64,000 nucleotides of DNA from Apiotrichum sp. Y4204 (taxonomy: Eukaryota; Basidiomycota; Tremellomycetes; Trichosporonales; Trichosporonaceae): positions 124,001 through 188,000 of the forward strand of contig JAMYHL010000010.1 in the NCBI GenBank assembly GCA_025531455.1, read 5' to 3'. The notes under the pieces are model-generated. The model searched no databases. It had not been told where the DNA came from and saw only the letters and a list, made by a program, of their open reading frames with translations. Below, piece after piece: positions 15,690 to 27,570 of this stretch (position 1 is the stretch's first letter; each line of letters begins with the position of its first letter). Both the position numbers and the translations under genes were made by a program.

Positions 15690-18600
15690 CCTTGCACAAC
15701 CAGGCTGGCCCCTCTAAGTAATGCTGCCTCCGTTGCACACGAGGGAGGGACGGAAGGGTGTGTGGGCGCCGAGTCGCGTCGGGCTAATAGTAAAAGGAGG
15801 TGATGATGTAGAAGAGTAAGGAACGGCGTTGCCAATGCTTTTTTTTTTTTTTCCCTTTGTCCAACGTATTGGATCGTCGGCCTGCAAGCTGCCTTACCTT
15901 ACGGTTGGCGGCGTCGATGCTTATGCTTGTGCAGCTGCGATTGCATCAGAGCCTCAGCAAGCTGAGAAAGCGTTGACGCAAGGATGAAAACCCCAGAGCA
16001 ACGTGTGGTAGGCGGTCGCGTGAGCCACAGGGCTTCTGCTCGATCGATGACAAGGGCAAAATGCGGCTGACGCAGGGAGAGGTGTGACAAGGGGGTGCGC
16101 TTTTACAGAGGGGCTGAGATCTCGCCAAGCACACTTGTTCGAGCCGTTGTCGCTGCGCAATACGCAATGCGAGTCAATTTGGGGACGAAGTTTGCTAGCG
16201 AGGATGGTGTTGCCGTGTGCGGCAGTCGTGTCGCCGAACTCGAGGACAGTGGGAAGAAGGAGGAAGGGGAGTGACCGGGTGCGGCTGTCCACAGAATACA
16301 CAGTTGTCGGAACTTAAATCGATTGATGACGAAGGCGCGATTAAGATGTCTGTGCTTTGCTTTGGCGGGTGGCTTGAAGGGAACCGCAGGTGTGTGGTGG
16401 TGCTTTGTTGACTATGCGTGGTACCGAGGATAGAGAGAAGAAGTGATGAGCGGACGCGTTGGTGAGGTCAAATGGGAGTGATATGGGGCTGTTCGCCAGA
16501 CCGCTGGCGGTGACAGATGATGCTGGTGGAGTAGGCAAGTAGGCAAACAAAATCCACCCAGAGAGCAGCTAGAGCAGCACAAGGACCGCAGGGCACGCGC
16601 AGGGGAAAAGGCCGAGCCACAAGTATTATGGGGCAGGGTGAGAGGAGGGGGGGGGGGGGGGAAGGATATGACGACGGGTGAAAGATGAGACAAAAATTGC
16701 GGACAAGTAAATACTAAAAAAAGATTAAATGTTGGATCTCCGAGCTCCGAAGGTGCGATGGGATCGATACCCGGTGGTACGGTACGAACACGCCCTACGA
16801 TGACGATGAGCGCTCCACGCAAGTTAAAAAGGATGTTGGTAGTGAGCAAGAAACAAACGCACGAAGTCGGACGTTGCAGCCAACAAGACATGTTGCATGA
16901 CCTAACAGGGTATAGCGGAATGGAGCAACACGAGCAGTGATACGTAGTGGCATTACCGCACACATCACCATCACAGTAAGCAGGACTTGGCGACCAAGGG
17001 TCATGCAGCTGTACGGCACAGTTACAATGCCGTTCCAACCAAGTAGCACTCAGCTACAGAGCTCATTGTTTATCTGCGCTGCCGTGGACTGGGAAGGACC
17101 GTCATTCAGGTGTGCATGGTAAGTGTATCCATCTCCCTCGATCCCTCGAGAGCATCAAGTGGGAAGAGTCGCTGCGCAATCAAGATGGGTACAGCATCAT
17201 TGGGTATTCAGACAGAGTCTTGGGGATGCTTTCGTTTCGATGGCAAAGAGAGTATGTATATCGCACAGCTCACCTCTGTTCAGCCCACTGCCTGTACTTG
17301 GTGATGCGAGTTCCATGGCATCATCACCGACCTGAAAGCCGCTTCAGACATCATCGCATTACAGCCCCTTTGTGTGATCATGCTCATGATTGTCTGATCT
17401 CTGCCTGTGACACAATCACACCGCGGTCCAGACTCGTCGGTAGGCCTCTTCTCGGCGAATGCGTCCTCCCAGCTCTCGCTCCAGATCTCAAAGGCCCAAG
17501 TGACGGCTTGCGGGGCGGGCATCGGAGCCGCACAGAAGTATATGTATGTGCCCCTCCCCACCTTCGGATTGTGTCATGTTCCTCTGCGTGTTCCGGCGTG
17601 ACGCCAGCGACATGCTCTGGAATCACTGACGACTGATACCTGGGGCCCGACTCTCCGCCCAATGATGAACACTGCCTTCGGGTCGGACTCCTCGGCTTAC
17701 GGCCTCAAGACTCCATCGCCTTCGGTACTTAACAAAGCTTAATAGCTTGCGGTGTGCATGGTGTGGCCACGGTGACGCGTGGACCAGAGCGGCATCATGT
17801 CGCGCGTCGAACTGTATTTCTGAGTCCCCAATGCGGCCCTTGACTCTCGGTGTTAGACCGACGCCAGCTGCGCCCTGCTCCCGCAATCATCATCGTACTT
17901 GCAGCGCCCATGATGGCGACAATGGATCTGATGACGTACGGGAGGCAATGTCGCTCTCTTATTGTTCACGGCGTTGCGATCACGGCACGTTCGTCGGAGC
18001 ATCACAGGCACTGGCAAGATACTGAGCGGTCCCGCGCGACCGCCCAGTGGTCCGCACGATGATGGACGCAGTAGTGGACGGGATGCAACTCCCATGTACA
18101 ATTCCTCCACTCGGAGGAAACTTGGCTGAATTGCAGGTGGACGTGCGTGACGGCTTGCGCCGTATATTCCGTGCAATGTGGCCGTCGTTTGTAGCGAATT
18201 CGCTAAGTAGCCAACTACTGTAGCTAGCAGTCGCTTGGCACCGGCAAAGGGCGGGTTAGTGCCGACGGACGTCCGAATTCTGTGCATGCAATACAGAGAC
18301 TTGCCGCAAATGCAACACACCAACTTGACAGCCGGCAGCTGACAGTTTAGCAACTGGCAACTACAGTAGCAATGCTTGCATGACGCACATGCACACCATC
18401 ACCACCCCATTCACGTGCTTCCAAGGGGGAGAAGAGACGGGCATACAAGGAGGCAAAGCTAGATATCGGCTAAGCCGACCCCCGCATGGGCCATGAAAAG
18501 CCAAGATCATCCAAGCTATCCAAGCATCCAAGCTCCAAGAGGCCGAGATATCCGAGATGCAATTGTTGCAACGTTGCAGGATCGTAGTCGATGCAGTCTA

Positions 18601-21600
18601 ACAGCTAACAGCTAACAGATCAACAGCGCAATACAAATTTATGCGCCGCAGGGTCTGGGTCGCCTATGACGTATGTAGTTACGTCACCGAGCTTGCCGGG
18701 AATCGGGAATCGGACGAGGGGCAACAGTCAATTTTTTTCGGCCCTGGGTCTGATGGCGACACCTTTGGAGTGGCTAATTACCTAATAACACGCTTTTGAC
18801 TGCGTACGGTTTGTGGCGCCGCCACTTGTGTACTGTGCACCGTGTGTATGGCGCACGGCACACGGTGCTTCAAGCGCTTCAAGCTTCAAGCTGAAGGTGG
18901 TGGACTCGTGGACGACAGGCATCGATCATTCTTCTGATTCTGGCAAATGGCGCGGCGATCAGCCCATGATCCCATGAAATCGTATTCTTATTCATGGCCT
19001 TTTCCGGGCTCCGGGCGTTGGTCAGCACGCGTCCTGGCCGTTGGCGGTCCACAACGGCCACAACTGTAGTCGCGGTTCACCGTTGGGTGGCGATCTTGCA
19101 GGCTGGGTGTAACTTGGGGGCCCGTGATGAATATCCGGGGGTTAATCGGTTGATTGGTTGATCTGGCTGATCTGTTGATCACCTTGCCCCGCAGAGTGCA
19201 GATCAAACCGCCCACGTCATTTACGTTACTATCACGATGCCAAAGCTCACATCCACCCCCCAGACTTCACTCATAATCAATGTGGTGGAATGTTGGCTTT
19301 GACCAACCGACTAGACGCTGCCCGCCGGTTCGAGGGAGGATGCTCCCTGTGTCGGGGTGCAGGGTATGAGCGCTCACCCTCGTGACCGCTTGCTCGGAGG
19401 TGACATACACAACGGACAGCACACGTGATATTGTACAGCATGGAACAGAGAAATGGATGGGATCGGCGCCGAGGCGTAGCATTGTTGGGCTTTGGGTATT
19501 GGCTCCCGGGAAGCTACAGCGTGAGCAAGCTAGTTCACGAAGTCCGCAGCCGATGAACTCTGTGTTTGAGGTTATCACGTTTTATCTCGTCCCCACCGAG
19601 GCCAGCTGTCCGCAATGCTGAGGAGCGGTGATGAAACAGTAGCCGGATGGTGCTGCCTTAACTCCCACCGAGCACACTGGCTTGGTTCCCAAGCTCAGCC
19701 AAATAAATTCAAGCTTTGAGCTTGGCGGGAGTGATTAGCTCTTAAGCTCCTGACCGTTGTTTACAGGCAGCTGCGCAGGAGCTGTAGTTTGCGCTGAAAT
19801 GCCAGTTCAGTAGTAGTATACAGCATACGATACCTGCCTGTACTGTTCAAGTACACTGCCTCACCACAGCTGGGTGGGAACCGAATTACAGCATTCCAAG
19901 AGGGGAAGCTCGTCCCGCGGGATGCCGCGGGTGGCGCGGGGAGAGGTTTGGTCGCTGCCTCAATCCTTGAGCCTCGGTCGTGACGGCAGCGGGGACCCTG
20001 CGGTACAGCAACAATGTATAATGCACCGATGCAGAGGCTTGCACGTTGCGACCTTGGGGGCCAGTGCAACGACCAGCACCAGGGTTCGCGTCCTGCTCGT
20101 AAAGAGTCCCAGGGAATGGCGGCTCTGCCGGACTGTTACGCCAGGATATCGCCCAGGCAACGGCACCAGGAACGCAGGGTACAGTGCTTGAGACATTGCC
20201 GGAACCGCTGCAGAGAACCGTGTCCGAGGCGGTGAGATGAGTGGCCGTGCGGACAAGTCCGGAAGGCCAATGAACGCCAGTGCGTGGTACAGCAGGGGCA
20301 GGTTAGCAGGTTGGCCAATTGGCCACTTGCGACACAAGCAGGCTGTCAGAAACTACTCATGTAAGCTTCCTCCCTGGGTGCCCTAGATTCGTTACCTCGG
20401 CTCCCTGCTGGTGAAATGCTTCTGTTCAATGTTCGGATGCAGATGTGCAGATACGATTCTCGCCAGAAGCGCTAGAATCGCCTGAAGCGCCCAGAAGCCG
20501 CGCCCCTGCCGAGTCGCCCCCGGCGCGCCAATTCGCTGCTTCGATGCTCCCCATGCCGTACAGTACAGGAGCGCCAAGACAGTTTCACAGTTGGAAGCCC
20601 ATATGCCCATATGATCATCGCACGGGCTGTTGGACAGTCTCAAGCTTTCCAGGACGCGCTTGTTCCAGGGATGCACCAGATAGCCATAACCCAACCCGAG
20701 CCCTATGCACCATGCACCCGGACCCGCGACCCGCACGCTTCACGCTAGTGCCAGCATCACGAGACGGCGTCGCTTGCGGCCTCCCGGCTCGCACCCGGGC
20801 AGCCCGGGAGAGCCGGTGGCGCTTGCTTTGTTCCAGGTGCGCTGTGGCTGTTGTCGGCTTCTAGGAGGGTCAGGACATGCACAGAACAGCAACCGGGGAG
20901 ATCCAGCTCCCAGAACTGTGGGCGCGGATATTACGTACCGTACAAGGAGAGATATGTACGATATGTACAGCATGACGCAGAGCAGTGTGAGCGCTTCAGT
21001 GGCAGTGAGCAGGTCGGAAGTGTCTCAGCTAGATAATGGCACGGGCCACATACAGGATTAGAGTAATAAAGCCTTCCGCGGGACCTGGAAAACGATAATC
21101 TGGGACAGTTGCTGGGTGGACACAAGGACACAACAACCGCCTCCCCCCCCCCGACCCTTCGCTGAGCCAGTCGCCCTCGCGACGAGCAGACGCAGCCGGA
21201 CAGAGGAAACAAGGGTCGGGAGCACACCACCCGGCCACAGGATCCATGTTCACATACCTGATAATATGTCTCTGAAGCGGAGAGCTTCCTGCAAATAGCA
21301 CAGGAGTCAGTTCCAGCCGTTCCTTGTTTACGCTTGCTGCGCTGCTGCGCGGTCAGTGAGTTGGGTTCCGTCGTGCCGTAGCGACCAGCCCGGAGGCCCC
21401 AGAGGCCGGGGGATCGACGTCGTCCCCCTGCGGTCTCTTGCCTGTCCATCAGAGAACCAGAGGGATCAACGGAATTCACAGCATGCAACAAGGCAAAAGT
21501 CTCATCGGGCGTGAATGATTCTCATTGCGGTCGCGCGGTCGCGCGGAGAGCGAGGCAGAGCTGGCTATCTTTATCTTCTCATCAGATCGCTCGCCGTCCA

Positions 21601-21795
21601 CTCTCTTTTCTCATCGCCATCGCCAGTTCCGTTTCTCTGTCCATATCTTCACTGCTCACTGCCCGCTGGTCGTTGCTGGACAGCCACTTCTGTTCCCACC
21701 TGCTCCTTCGCTACTGCGACATCCTCTCTCACTGTCGACACAAACGCTACGCTTCGGACCTGGGACTCCGCCACCCCCGGCTCATCCAAAGCACT
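15690..21795. other. 6.1-kb stretch without a supported gene
   Basis: This is the longest gene-free stretch in the window. It holds the PTP promoter side, with a T14 run at 15839-15852 (A14 in the PTP sense), a G15 run at 16647-16661, short local repeats such as ATCCAAGC at about 18505-18535 and TAACAGC at about 18599-18617, and, at its right end (21590-21795), a pyrimidine-rich leader of the GPI-protein gene. Frames up to about 200 codons exist, but none shows a motif or coherent splice sites. One 80-codon minus-strand frame (17522..17280) has coding-like codon use and is listed among rejected items. Confidence 0.5.
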
Positions 21796-22933
21796 ATGCA
21801 CCTCCTCACCGCCTTCGTTCTCGCCCTCCTGGGCGCACTCAACGTCCACGCCATCACCAACCAGGGCACACCATGCTTATCCGGGTGCTCCAAGTGGTCC
21901 AACTCGCTCAAGACATGCTATGGGTTGTTTGGCCCGTCCCGTGAGTACATAGTGTGATTGTGGCACGCCAGGTGTGCTATCGTGGCTATTTCTCTTTGCT
22001 GTGTGCTGCGGAACGGATCCGCAGATCCGCGACGCGCTCCCAGTTTCCCCAGATGCGTGCACCACATTCCATTACGCCACACGGTCGATCACTCCTCGGA
22101 CCTCCATATCTGACGCGCAGCGCACAACATGGGCTACAACTACTCGAACGAGTTCCTCGTCTGCCTGTGTGAGGGCACGCACCTCGACAACGGCGAGAAC
22201 GTCAAGTGGGGCAACGAGACCATGTCCCAAGCCGCGGGTATCTGCCAGTCGTGCGCAACAACGCCGAGGGAGATCAAACTGGACCTCTCGGTGAGTACAA
22301 TGCGGATGTGGCCCAAAGATTCAGTCGATTTTTCGAGGCACGGAAACGAGGGCACTCAGAGACTTGGCTGTGCGGCGTGCGTGGACAGCTCGGTAGGCTG
22401 CGTAACTGCCTTGGCCAAACACGGAGTTTGCTGGCTTGCTGAAAGCCATGTCGGCTGGGTCGACAACACCGCGCGGCGCGAGCAAGACCTTTCTCGTTGG
22501 GTAGCTGCAGGTTCACACGGGCGCACAACGCTCAGACCTCTGCTCAGTGCACATCCCACCAGCACCGAAGCGACATCAATGTGCTTCACAGCTTGACAAT
22601 GGGCACGCCACACTGTCACGCCACTTGCCTCAGCTGGCGTCAACCCCACGCCACATTGCACTCCTAACACTCCGTCCCATTATCCCCTCTTCTCGCTCCC
22701 TGTTGCTAGGACAGACTGTGCTGACCCTGTAGACGTTCCTCACTCTGTGCGTGATCCAGGCCCGGAACGGCACGGCCGCGAACGCGACGACCTTTGCACC
22801 ACTGCAGTACACAACCGCCGACGACCCCAAGGTCGGCATCATGAACCAGAACAATGTCAGCAGCGGCAGCAGGGCGACACCACTGGCTGCTTTCCTCGCC
22901 CTTGTCCTCCTCGCCACCTTTGCAACTGCTTAA
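21796..22933 (+). CDS. small secreted GPI-anchored protein, cysteine-rich
   Basis: Exons 21796..21940, 22121..22290 and 22733..22933 give 171 residues. The N-terminus MHLLTAFVLALLGALNVHA is a clear signal peptide. The mature part has cysteines in pairs (CLSGC, CLC, CQSC) and several N-glycosylation sequons (NYS, NET, NGT, NAT, NVS). It ends with a small-residue ω-site region (NNVSSGSRAT) and a hydrophobic tail (PLAAFLALVLLATFATA), the layout of a GPI-anchor signal. The likely destination is the plasma membrane or cell wall; the function is unknown. Introns of 180 and 442 nt are far longer than the roughly 40 nt usual here; both have good donors (GTGAGT) and CTGAC branch sites. The long pyrimidine-rich leader upstream suits a strong promoter. 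Confidence 0.75.
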
Positions 22934-25030
22934 GCCCCGTGCCGCGGGTCGGCACAAACATGCTCGGCGGAGGAATAAAAGGCCTGGAGCTTAGATTGCT
23001 ACGCCTGTCAAAGTAGCGCACCTCTGTGCTTCTCTGTGCTTCGTTTCTGGCTGTCTTGCTCGCTTGACAGAGGTCGATGCCGCGATCGTGTGACCGCCAC
23101 ACACGTACCATCTGTCGTTCTGCCATCTCCTGGACATAGACTAGAGTTCCATTTTGTACATAATCCTCGGCGATACGACAAAAAGCCGTCACAAGACATT
23201 CACCATCCTACCCCACGCTCACGCCACACACGGCTTCAACGTTCTACCCCTCCTCATCCCTTCATAGCATGGATCTTGTATCATAACATTATGTGACTTG
23301 CACACCGCAAGCTGTGGCCAGCCCCCAGCCGTTGTCCCATCACGTGTCTCATTCCTCATGGCTTTGCGTGGTATCTGAATAAAGCCACAGCCCCCCTTGG
23401 CTTGCATGGGTCGCTATCTTTGGGTCCCAGCCACGAGTTGGGGGCAACGCGGCACGCAGTACATCTAGTCACCTGTGAGCACCCATAAGTCTGGAGATCT
23501 GCAATGGCACATGTCACTATGCAGCCGAGGGCCCTGCGCAGCACCTGGCCTTTGCTGCTGTGTCAGCCTGCGCTTATCCACAGCAGTTAAGCTTCTCGGC
23601 CCGACCCCAAAGCATTGACCAGGGCACCCCAGGCCCAAGTCATGAGCAGAAACGCAGAAACAAGGGGTGAGGAGAGTCGAGACCTTCGGACCTTTGCGAC
23701 ATTCTATTTCTAATGAGCGAGCTTTTCTCCGCACAATCTTCATTCGTCGCCGGGGCGCTGCTGTTATCGTACTGTTGTAATGTCCATTCTCGCCTGGCTA
23801 GGACAGGAACGCTGCGAGAGGGAGGAACGCTGCGAACGACAAGCTCGGTCTACCCGACCCTGGGCGTGCCGTCGCGCTTGGCAACAGTCGCAGACGATAG
23901 GATAGATATCGCCTGGCGACTCACTAGCTCATGTAGCCAGGGGGAAGAGGCACAGGCCTGGATGCCTACGGAGCGTTTTGTATATTATACATGGAGGGGA
24001 GGTGAGAGCTTCGCGGTCGGGGTTTGCACGTCGGGGGTATGGGGCTCAATGGGTGCCGATTTGCCTAGATCCATGCAGTAACCACTAATTGAGATCGACG
24101 TCGAAGATCCGCAATCAGTGCCCGCATTCTGAATTCTGAAATCTCCAGCCAATACAAGCCATGCTTCCCGGCTAATGGATGGTCGATGCCTTGATCAATC
24201 TAATCTACAGCCGTCACTCGGCCGGCCATGCATCCAATGCGTTTCTGTCATAGTCAATGGCAGGGAGCCAGCATTCCTTCTGCATCTGTTCTACCAAAGC
24301 CACGCAAGACAGTGCAGACTCGATACCATAAAAAGCGCACAAACTTATCACAGCAACGGTTTCCGGTGGAAGCCACCCACTGAATCGCAGCTGGACGAGC
24401 TCCACGTCCTCCAGACCAATACCCACAAGCCGAATATGCCCTCACGAGCATGCCCTAGTCGGTCACACATGCCACACATGCCCACACACCTGTTCCGCCT
24501 GTTGGAACGCTGATCGCCGACGCATGTGACACACAGAAGGCTCGAAGCTCGACGGCTACACACCTCGGCGCCCTCGATTACTGGATCACGGGACGTGTCG
24601 CGTTTGACGTTCACTCGCCGGGCCGGATCAGCGGAATTAGGCATATTAAATGTACGCTTTTTCCTTCCTCGCCGCTGGCCGCTGGAACCTCGGGCTCATC
24701 ACAGCGGTGCACAGGAATCGAGCTTCCGCCATTCGGATCCGGTGCTGGGGCACAAGTCACCGGATCACTACTGTTACTGGATCACTGGGTTCCTGCATCC
24801 TGTGATCGCACATGTCTGAGTAACATATTCCTCAAACTGAGGTTGACTGCGCTGCGACCTTCGGAGCCAGGAGGCCACGAGCAGATCCGCTGGGGCGGTG
24901 TCGTGGCTTGACATCTACGCCACCGACACGTTCCTCCAGCTCTTGGGGAGTAGATAAAAGATGCACAGGAAGCATGCATGTATCTCAAATCCCAGACCCC
25001 GAACAGATTTCACACTACCGGACACCCAGC
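22934..25030. other. 2.1-kb gap
   Basis: No supported gene. It contains the 3' flank of the GPI-protein gene and the 5' flank of the CinA-like gene. I see no clear repeat. Confidence 0.5.
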
Positions 25031-25573
25031 ATGAGCCCCACCCCCAGCACGACCGCACTGGCCCACACGCTCCTCGCGCGCGGCCTGACCATCGCCGTCG
25101 CCGAGTCCCTCACCGGCGGCCTCCTGTGCGCCGAGCTCGCCTCCGTTCCCGGGGTCAGCGGGGCTTTGGCCGGCGGAATCGTAGCGTACCAGACACCACT
25201 GAAGGCGGCACTCCTCGGCGTCGCCACGAAGCATCTCGACACCCACGGCGCCGTACACGACGGCACGGCCGCAGCGATGGCGTCCGGCGTGCGCATGGCG
25301 CTGCCCATGGGCGGCAAGCCGGCAGATATCGGCGTGTCCACTACCGGCGTCGCGGGCCCGAGTAGGCAGGACGGCCATCCGCCCGGGACGGTGTTTGTCG
25401 GCATCGACGGGCCGTACGGCGCGCGCGTTATCACTCTCGACCTTGCAGCTGCTGCTGAAGGAGATCCGGTTGTGGGCCGGAATGCCGTGCGGAGGGGCAC
25501 CGTCGAGGCGGCTATTAACGCGCTTATAGTCTATCTCGAGAATGAGGGGAAGGGTGAGGCTGCGCGGGGGTAG
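25031..25573 (+). CDS. CinA C-terminal domain protein (nicotinamide-nucleotide amidase family)
   Basis: A single-exon, 180-residue protein made almost entirely of the CinA/PncC domain. In bacteria this domain deamidates nicotinamide mononucleotide to nicotinate mononucleotide in pyridine-nucleotide salvage. Family motifs are clear: VAESLTGGLL near residues 24-33 with the catalytic Ser, GGIVAYQTPLKAALLGV, and STTGVAGPSRQDGHPPGTVF, with the nucleotide loop GVAGP. Its length is close to bacterial stand-alone PncC (about 165). I chose the ATG nearest the domain; longer frames upstream start from non-ATG codons. It has no intron, unlike almost every other gene here. That and the bacterial-type domain raise the question of transfer from bacteria, although related proteins occur in other fungi. 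The substrate in this organism is inferred from the family only. Confidence 0.88.
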   Translation: MSPTPSTTALAHTLLARGLTIAVAESLTGGLLCAELASVPGVSGALAGGIVAYQTPLKAALLGVATKHLDTHGAVHDGTAAAMASGVRMALPMGGKPADIGVSTTGVAGPSRQDGHPPGTVFVGIDGPYGARVITLDLAAAAEGDPVVGRNAVRRGTVEAAINALIVYLENEGKGEAARG

Positions 25574-26158
25574 GAAGAGACAGTGGTCCATCCGAGTCGC
25601 GCCTGTGCCGTGCGATACCTGGTCCGCAGGTCGATCCAGACACTTAGTCGATGATCTCGACGACCCGGCAGCTCGCGCAGAGATAACTTCCTTTGTCTAT
25701 GCCACAGCACCTGGCCCTATTGTATCTGAGTAGTTGTTACTGTTGAGACGGGCCATATAACTTTGGCGAAGGCGGCCATCTCGAGAGCCCCGATCAAGAA
25801 GTGAGATCAGAGCGTTTGTAATCAGATAGTTTACTTGGATGACAGATGTAATATGTACATGAAGGCACTGTGATGCCAACGCATGTGTTATCATGAGAGC
25901 CTTCTCGTTACCCAGTGGCCAGCCGCACGGACAAGTGAATGAAGTCTGTTCTTGATGACTGTGGCACCGTTGATATCGGGAAGATGAGGCCTCAACATTG
26001 CCGCCCATTCCATTCTTCTCTATACTAAGCCAATACCTGCACCCATTGAGCTCAGAAATCCTGCAGACGCACATACGGTGGTCCAAAATGCGCTCTCAAC
26101 GCATACTGCACCTTTCGAGTGTCAAGCTGCAACCCCAAGACGCAAAGAAATCACACGC
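25574..26158. other. flank of CinA-like gene
   Basis: About 585 bp downstream of the CinA-like gene and upstream of the first duplicated unit. I see nothing else. Confidence 0.5.
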
Positions 26159-26535
26159 GACCCATGTCTCACACTAGTCCACACCACTAGCGCGTCACCC
26201 GCCCATCACCAAGTTACACATCTGCACAGTATGCGGTGTGCTAGCCAAGCGGGCGTCGACAGCTGCAAGAGTGTTTGGGACATACAAGAGTCCAACACGC
26301 ACCGAGTACTCTCCTACACTAGTCACTGGGAGGGGGAGGCGGTCGGCTGCAGACGGCTGTACCTTCTTGCCACTCGCACCAGCTTTTTGCCACCCACCGC
26401 AGGGGCGCTGCATGCATGCATTGCGCCCTGCAGGACGATCGACGGAGAGGGAGGGATGTCCGCCTCCACCCTGGAGGGACAGGGTGGAGTCCAAGAGAGG
26501 GCGTTCGATTCTGGTCCCTGTGGCTCAGGACTTTT
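26159..26535 (+). ncRNA. duplicated Pol III-like unit, copy 1
   Basis: This unit and a second copy about 0.86 kb downstream share a 149-nt block (26222..26370) that is about 95% identical, weaker similarity upstream (CCATGTCTCA-ACTAG), and conserved end signals. An A box TAGCCAAGCGGG (26242..26253) fits TRGYNNARYNNG exactly. A B box GTTCGATTC (26503..26511) fits GWTCRANNC exactly. A T4 run (26532..26535) closes the unit. Just before the B box, CTCCACCCT and AGGGTGGAG form a 9-bp hairpin. The A-to-B gap (249 nt) is far too large for an ordinary tRNA, and the acceptor and T stems do not pair. I do not recognise it as 5S, SRP, U6, RNase P or MRP RNA. A Pol III transcript is an inference; a dead SINE-like element is the main alternative. 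Confidence 0.4.
26222..26370 (+). repeat. 149-bp direct repeat, copy 1
   Basis: Direct repeat with 27081..27229: roughly seven substitutions and two single-base indels over 149 bp. It contains the A-box-like motif and ends at ACCTTCTTGC. Confidence 0.9.
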
Positions 26536-27028
26536 GATGGCACTGATCGGCGTGATCGGCACGTGACGCACACGCCATGCGTCACACGCATCACATTCCT
26601 GAAGTGCACCCGACACGGTTTCGACCTGATGGCCTGATGGTGAAGTGCATATCACTCTTCTCAGAAGCTCAGACTGTAAAGCCGTGAGTAATGCCATTGA
26701 TCAATCCAGTGATGCGAGCACCTTCCAAGAGGCTTGCGGGATGAGTGGCATGAGTGGGCGGACAGGTGCATGCGACATGTGCATCGCAGTGAGCTGCGTC
26801 TGGAAACAGAAGGCGTCGCTCGGGCAAAGAACATCGTGGCACTGGCCACTCCGCGTTGTGCAGTCCAGATTATCCCAGATCCCAGACTTTCTAGACCACC
26901 ACATATGCACTGAGCGAAGGTCAAGCTCAATGCAGCGCCTGTTGCCTCTACGTACTGTTCCGCGTATTTCCTCATCCCCAGGATGTCAGTACTCGACGAC
27001 AATCACACGTCACCCGGCCAGCCCTCAC
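26536..27028. other. spacer between the two duplicated units
   Basis: About 490 bp with no gene I can support and no obvious similarity to the units. Confidence 0.5.
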
Positions 27029-27379
27029 ACCCATGTCTCATACTAGCGCGTCTTCAACCGGACATCCCAAACTCCGACTTCTGCATAGTATGCGGTGTGC
27101 TAGCCAAGCGGGCGTCGACAGCTGCAAAAGTGTTTGGGACATTCAAGAGCCAACACGCACCGAGTACTCTCCCATACTAGTCACTGGGAGGGGGGAGGCA
27201 GTTGGCTGCAGACGGCTGTACCTTCTTGCTGCGCGGGTCAGTGGCGTTTTGCCACCCTGCATGCATGGGGACCAGGGCAAGGGGCGGAGAAAGAGGGATC
27301 ACCGCTCAGTCCCCCCCAAGCCCTGCCAGGGCGTACGCTGATCCTGAGCGATGGGGTTCGATTCAGGTCCAGGACTTTT
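27029..27379 (+). ncRNA. duplicated Pol III-like unit, copy 2
   Basis: Second copy, same order and nearly the same spacing as copy 1: A box (27101..27112), 243-nt gap, B box GTTCGATTC (27356..27364), then AGGACTTTTG with the T4 run at 27376..27379. The middle 120 nt has largely diverged from copy 1. It still folds into a stem before the B box: CGCTCAG pairs with CTGAGCG around an inner GCCCTGCCAGGGC hairpin. Retained end signals and a retained stem position with changed stem sequence suggest an RNA kept for its structure, but this rests on two copies only. The unit lies about 190 bp upstream of the DSS1 start, so an effect on that promoter is also possible. Confidence 0.4.
27081..27229 (+). 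repeat. 149-bp direct repeat, copy 2
   Basis: Partner of 26222..26370; see the copy 1 entry. Confidence 0.9.
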
Positions 27380-27570
27380 GTGATCTGCGCCACTAGCGCC
27401 ACTGAATCAAAGTGTCAGCGTAATCTGCACGTGCTTTACGCCTGTTTCTCGTGTGGCATTTTTTGAATGATCCTGATGCTCTTGTCCCGATTTCCATCTT
27501 TCCATGTCCCTCCACCCTTCACATCAATCTTTCGCCATCCATAAACACTGCAATCATCTCACCCACCAGC

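Noticed and set aside
16750..16775. possible initiator-tRNA T arm (GGGATCGATACCC)
   Set aside because: No CAT anticodon arm or matching acceptor stem lies upstream.
17280..17522. 80-codon minus-strand frame beginning MPAPQAVTWAFEIWSESWED
   Set aside because: The first 30 codons look coding, but the rest does not, and I find no matching upstream or downstream exon.
26159..27379. tRNA with a very long intron
   Set aside because: The A and B boxes are present, but the seven bases before the A box do not pair with bases after the B box, and the T stem does not pair.
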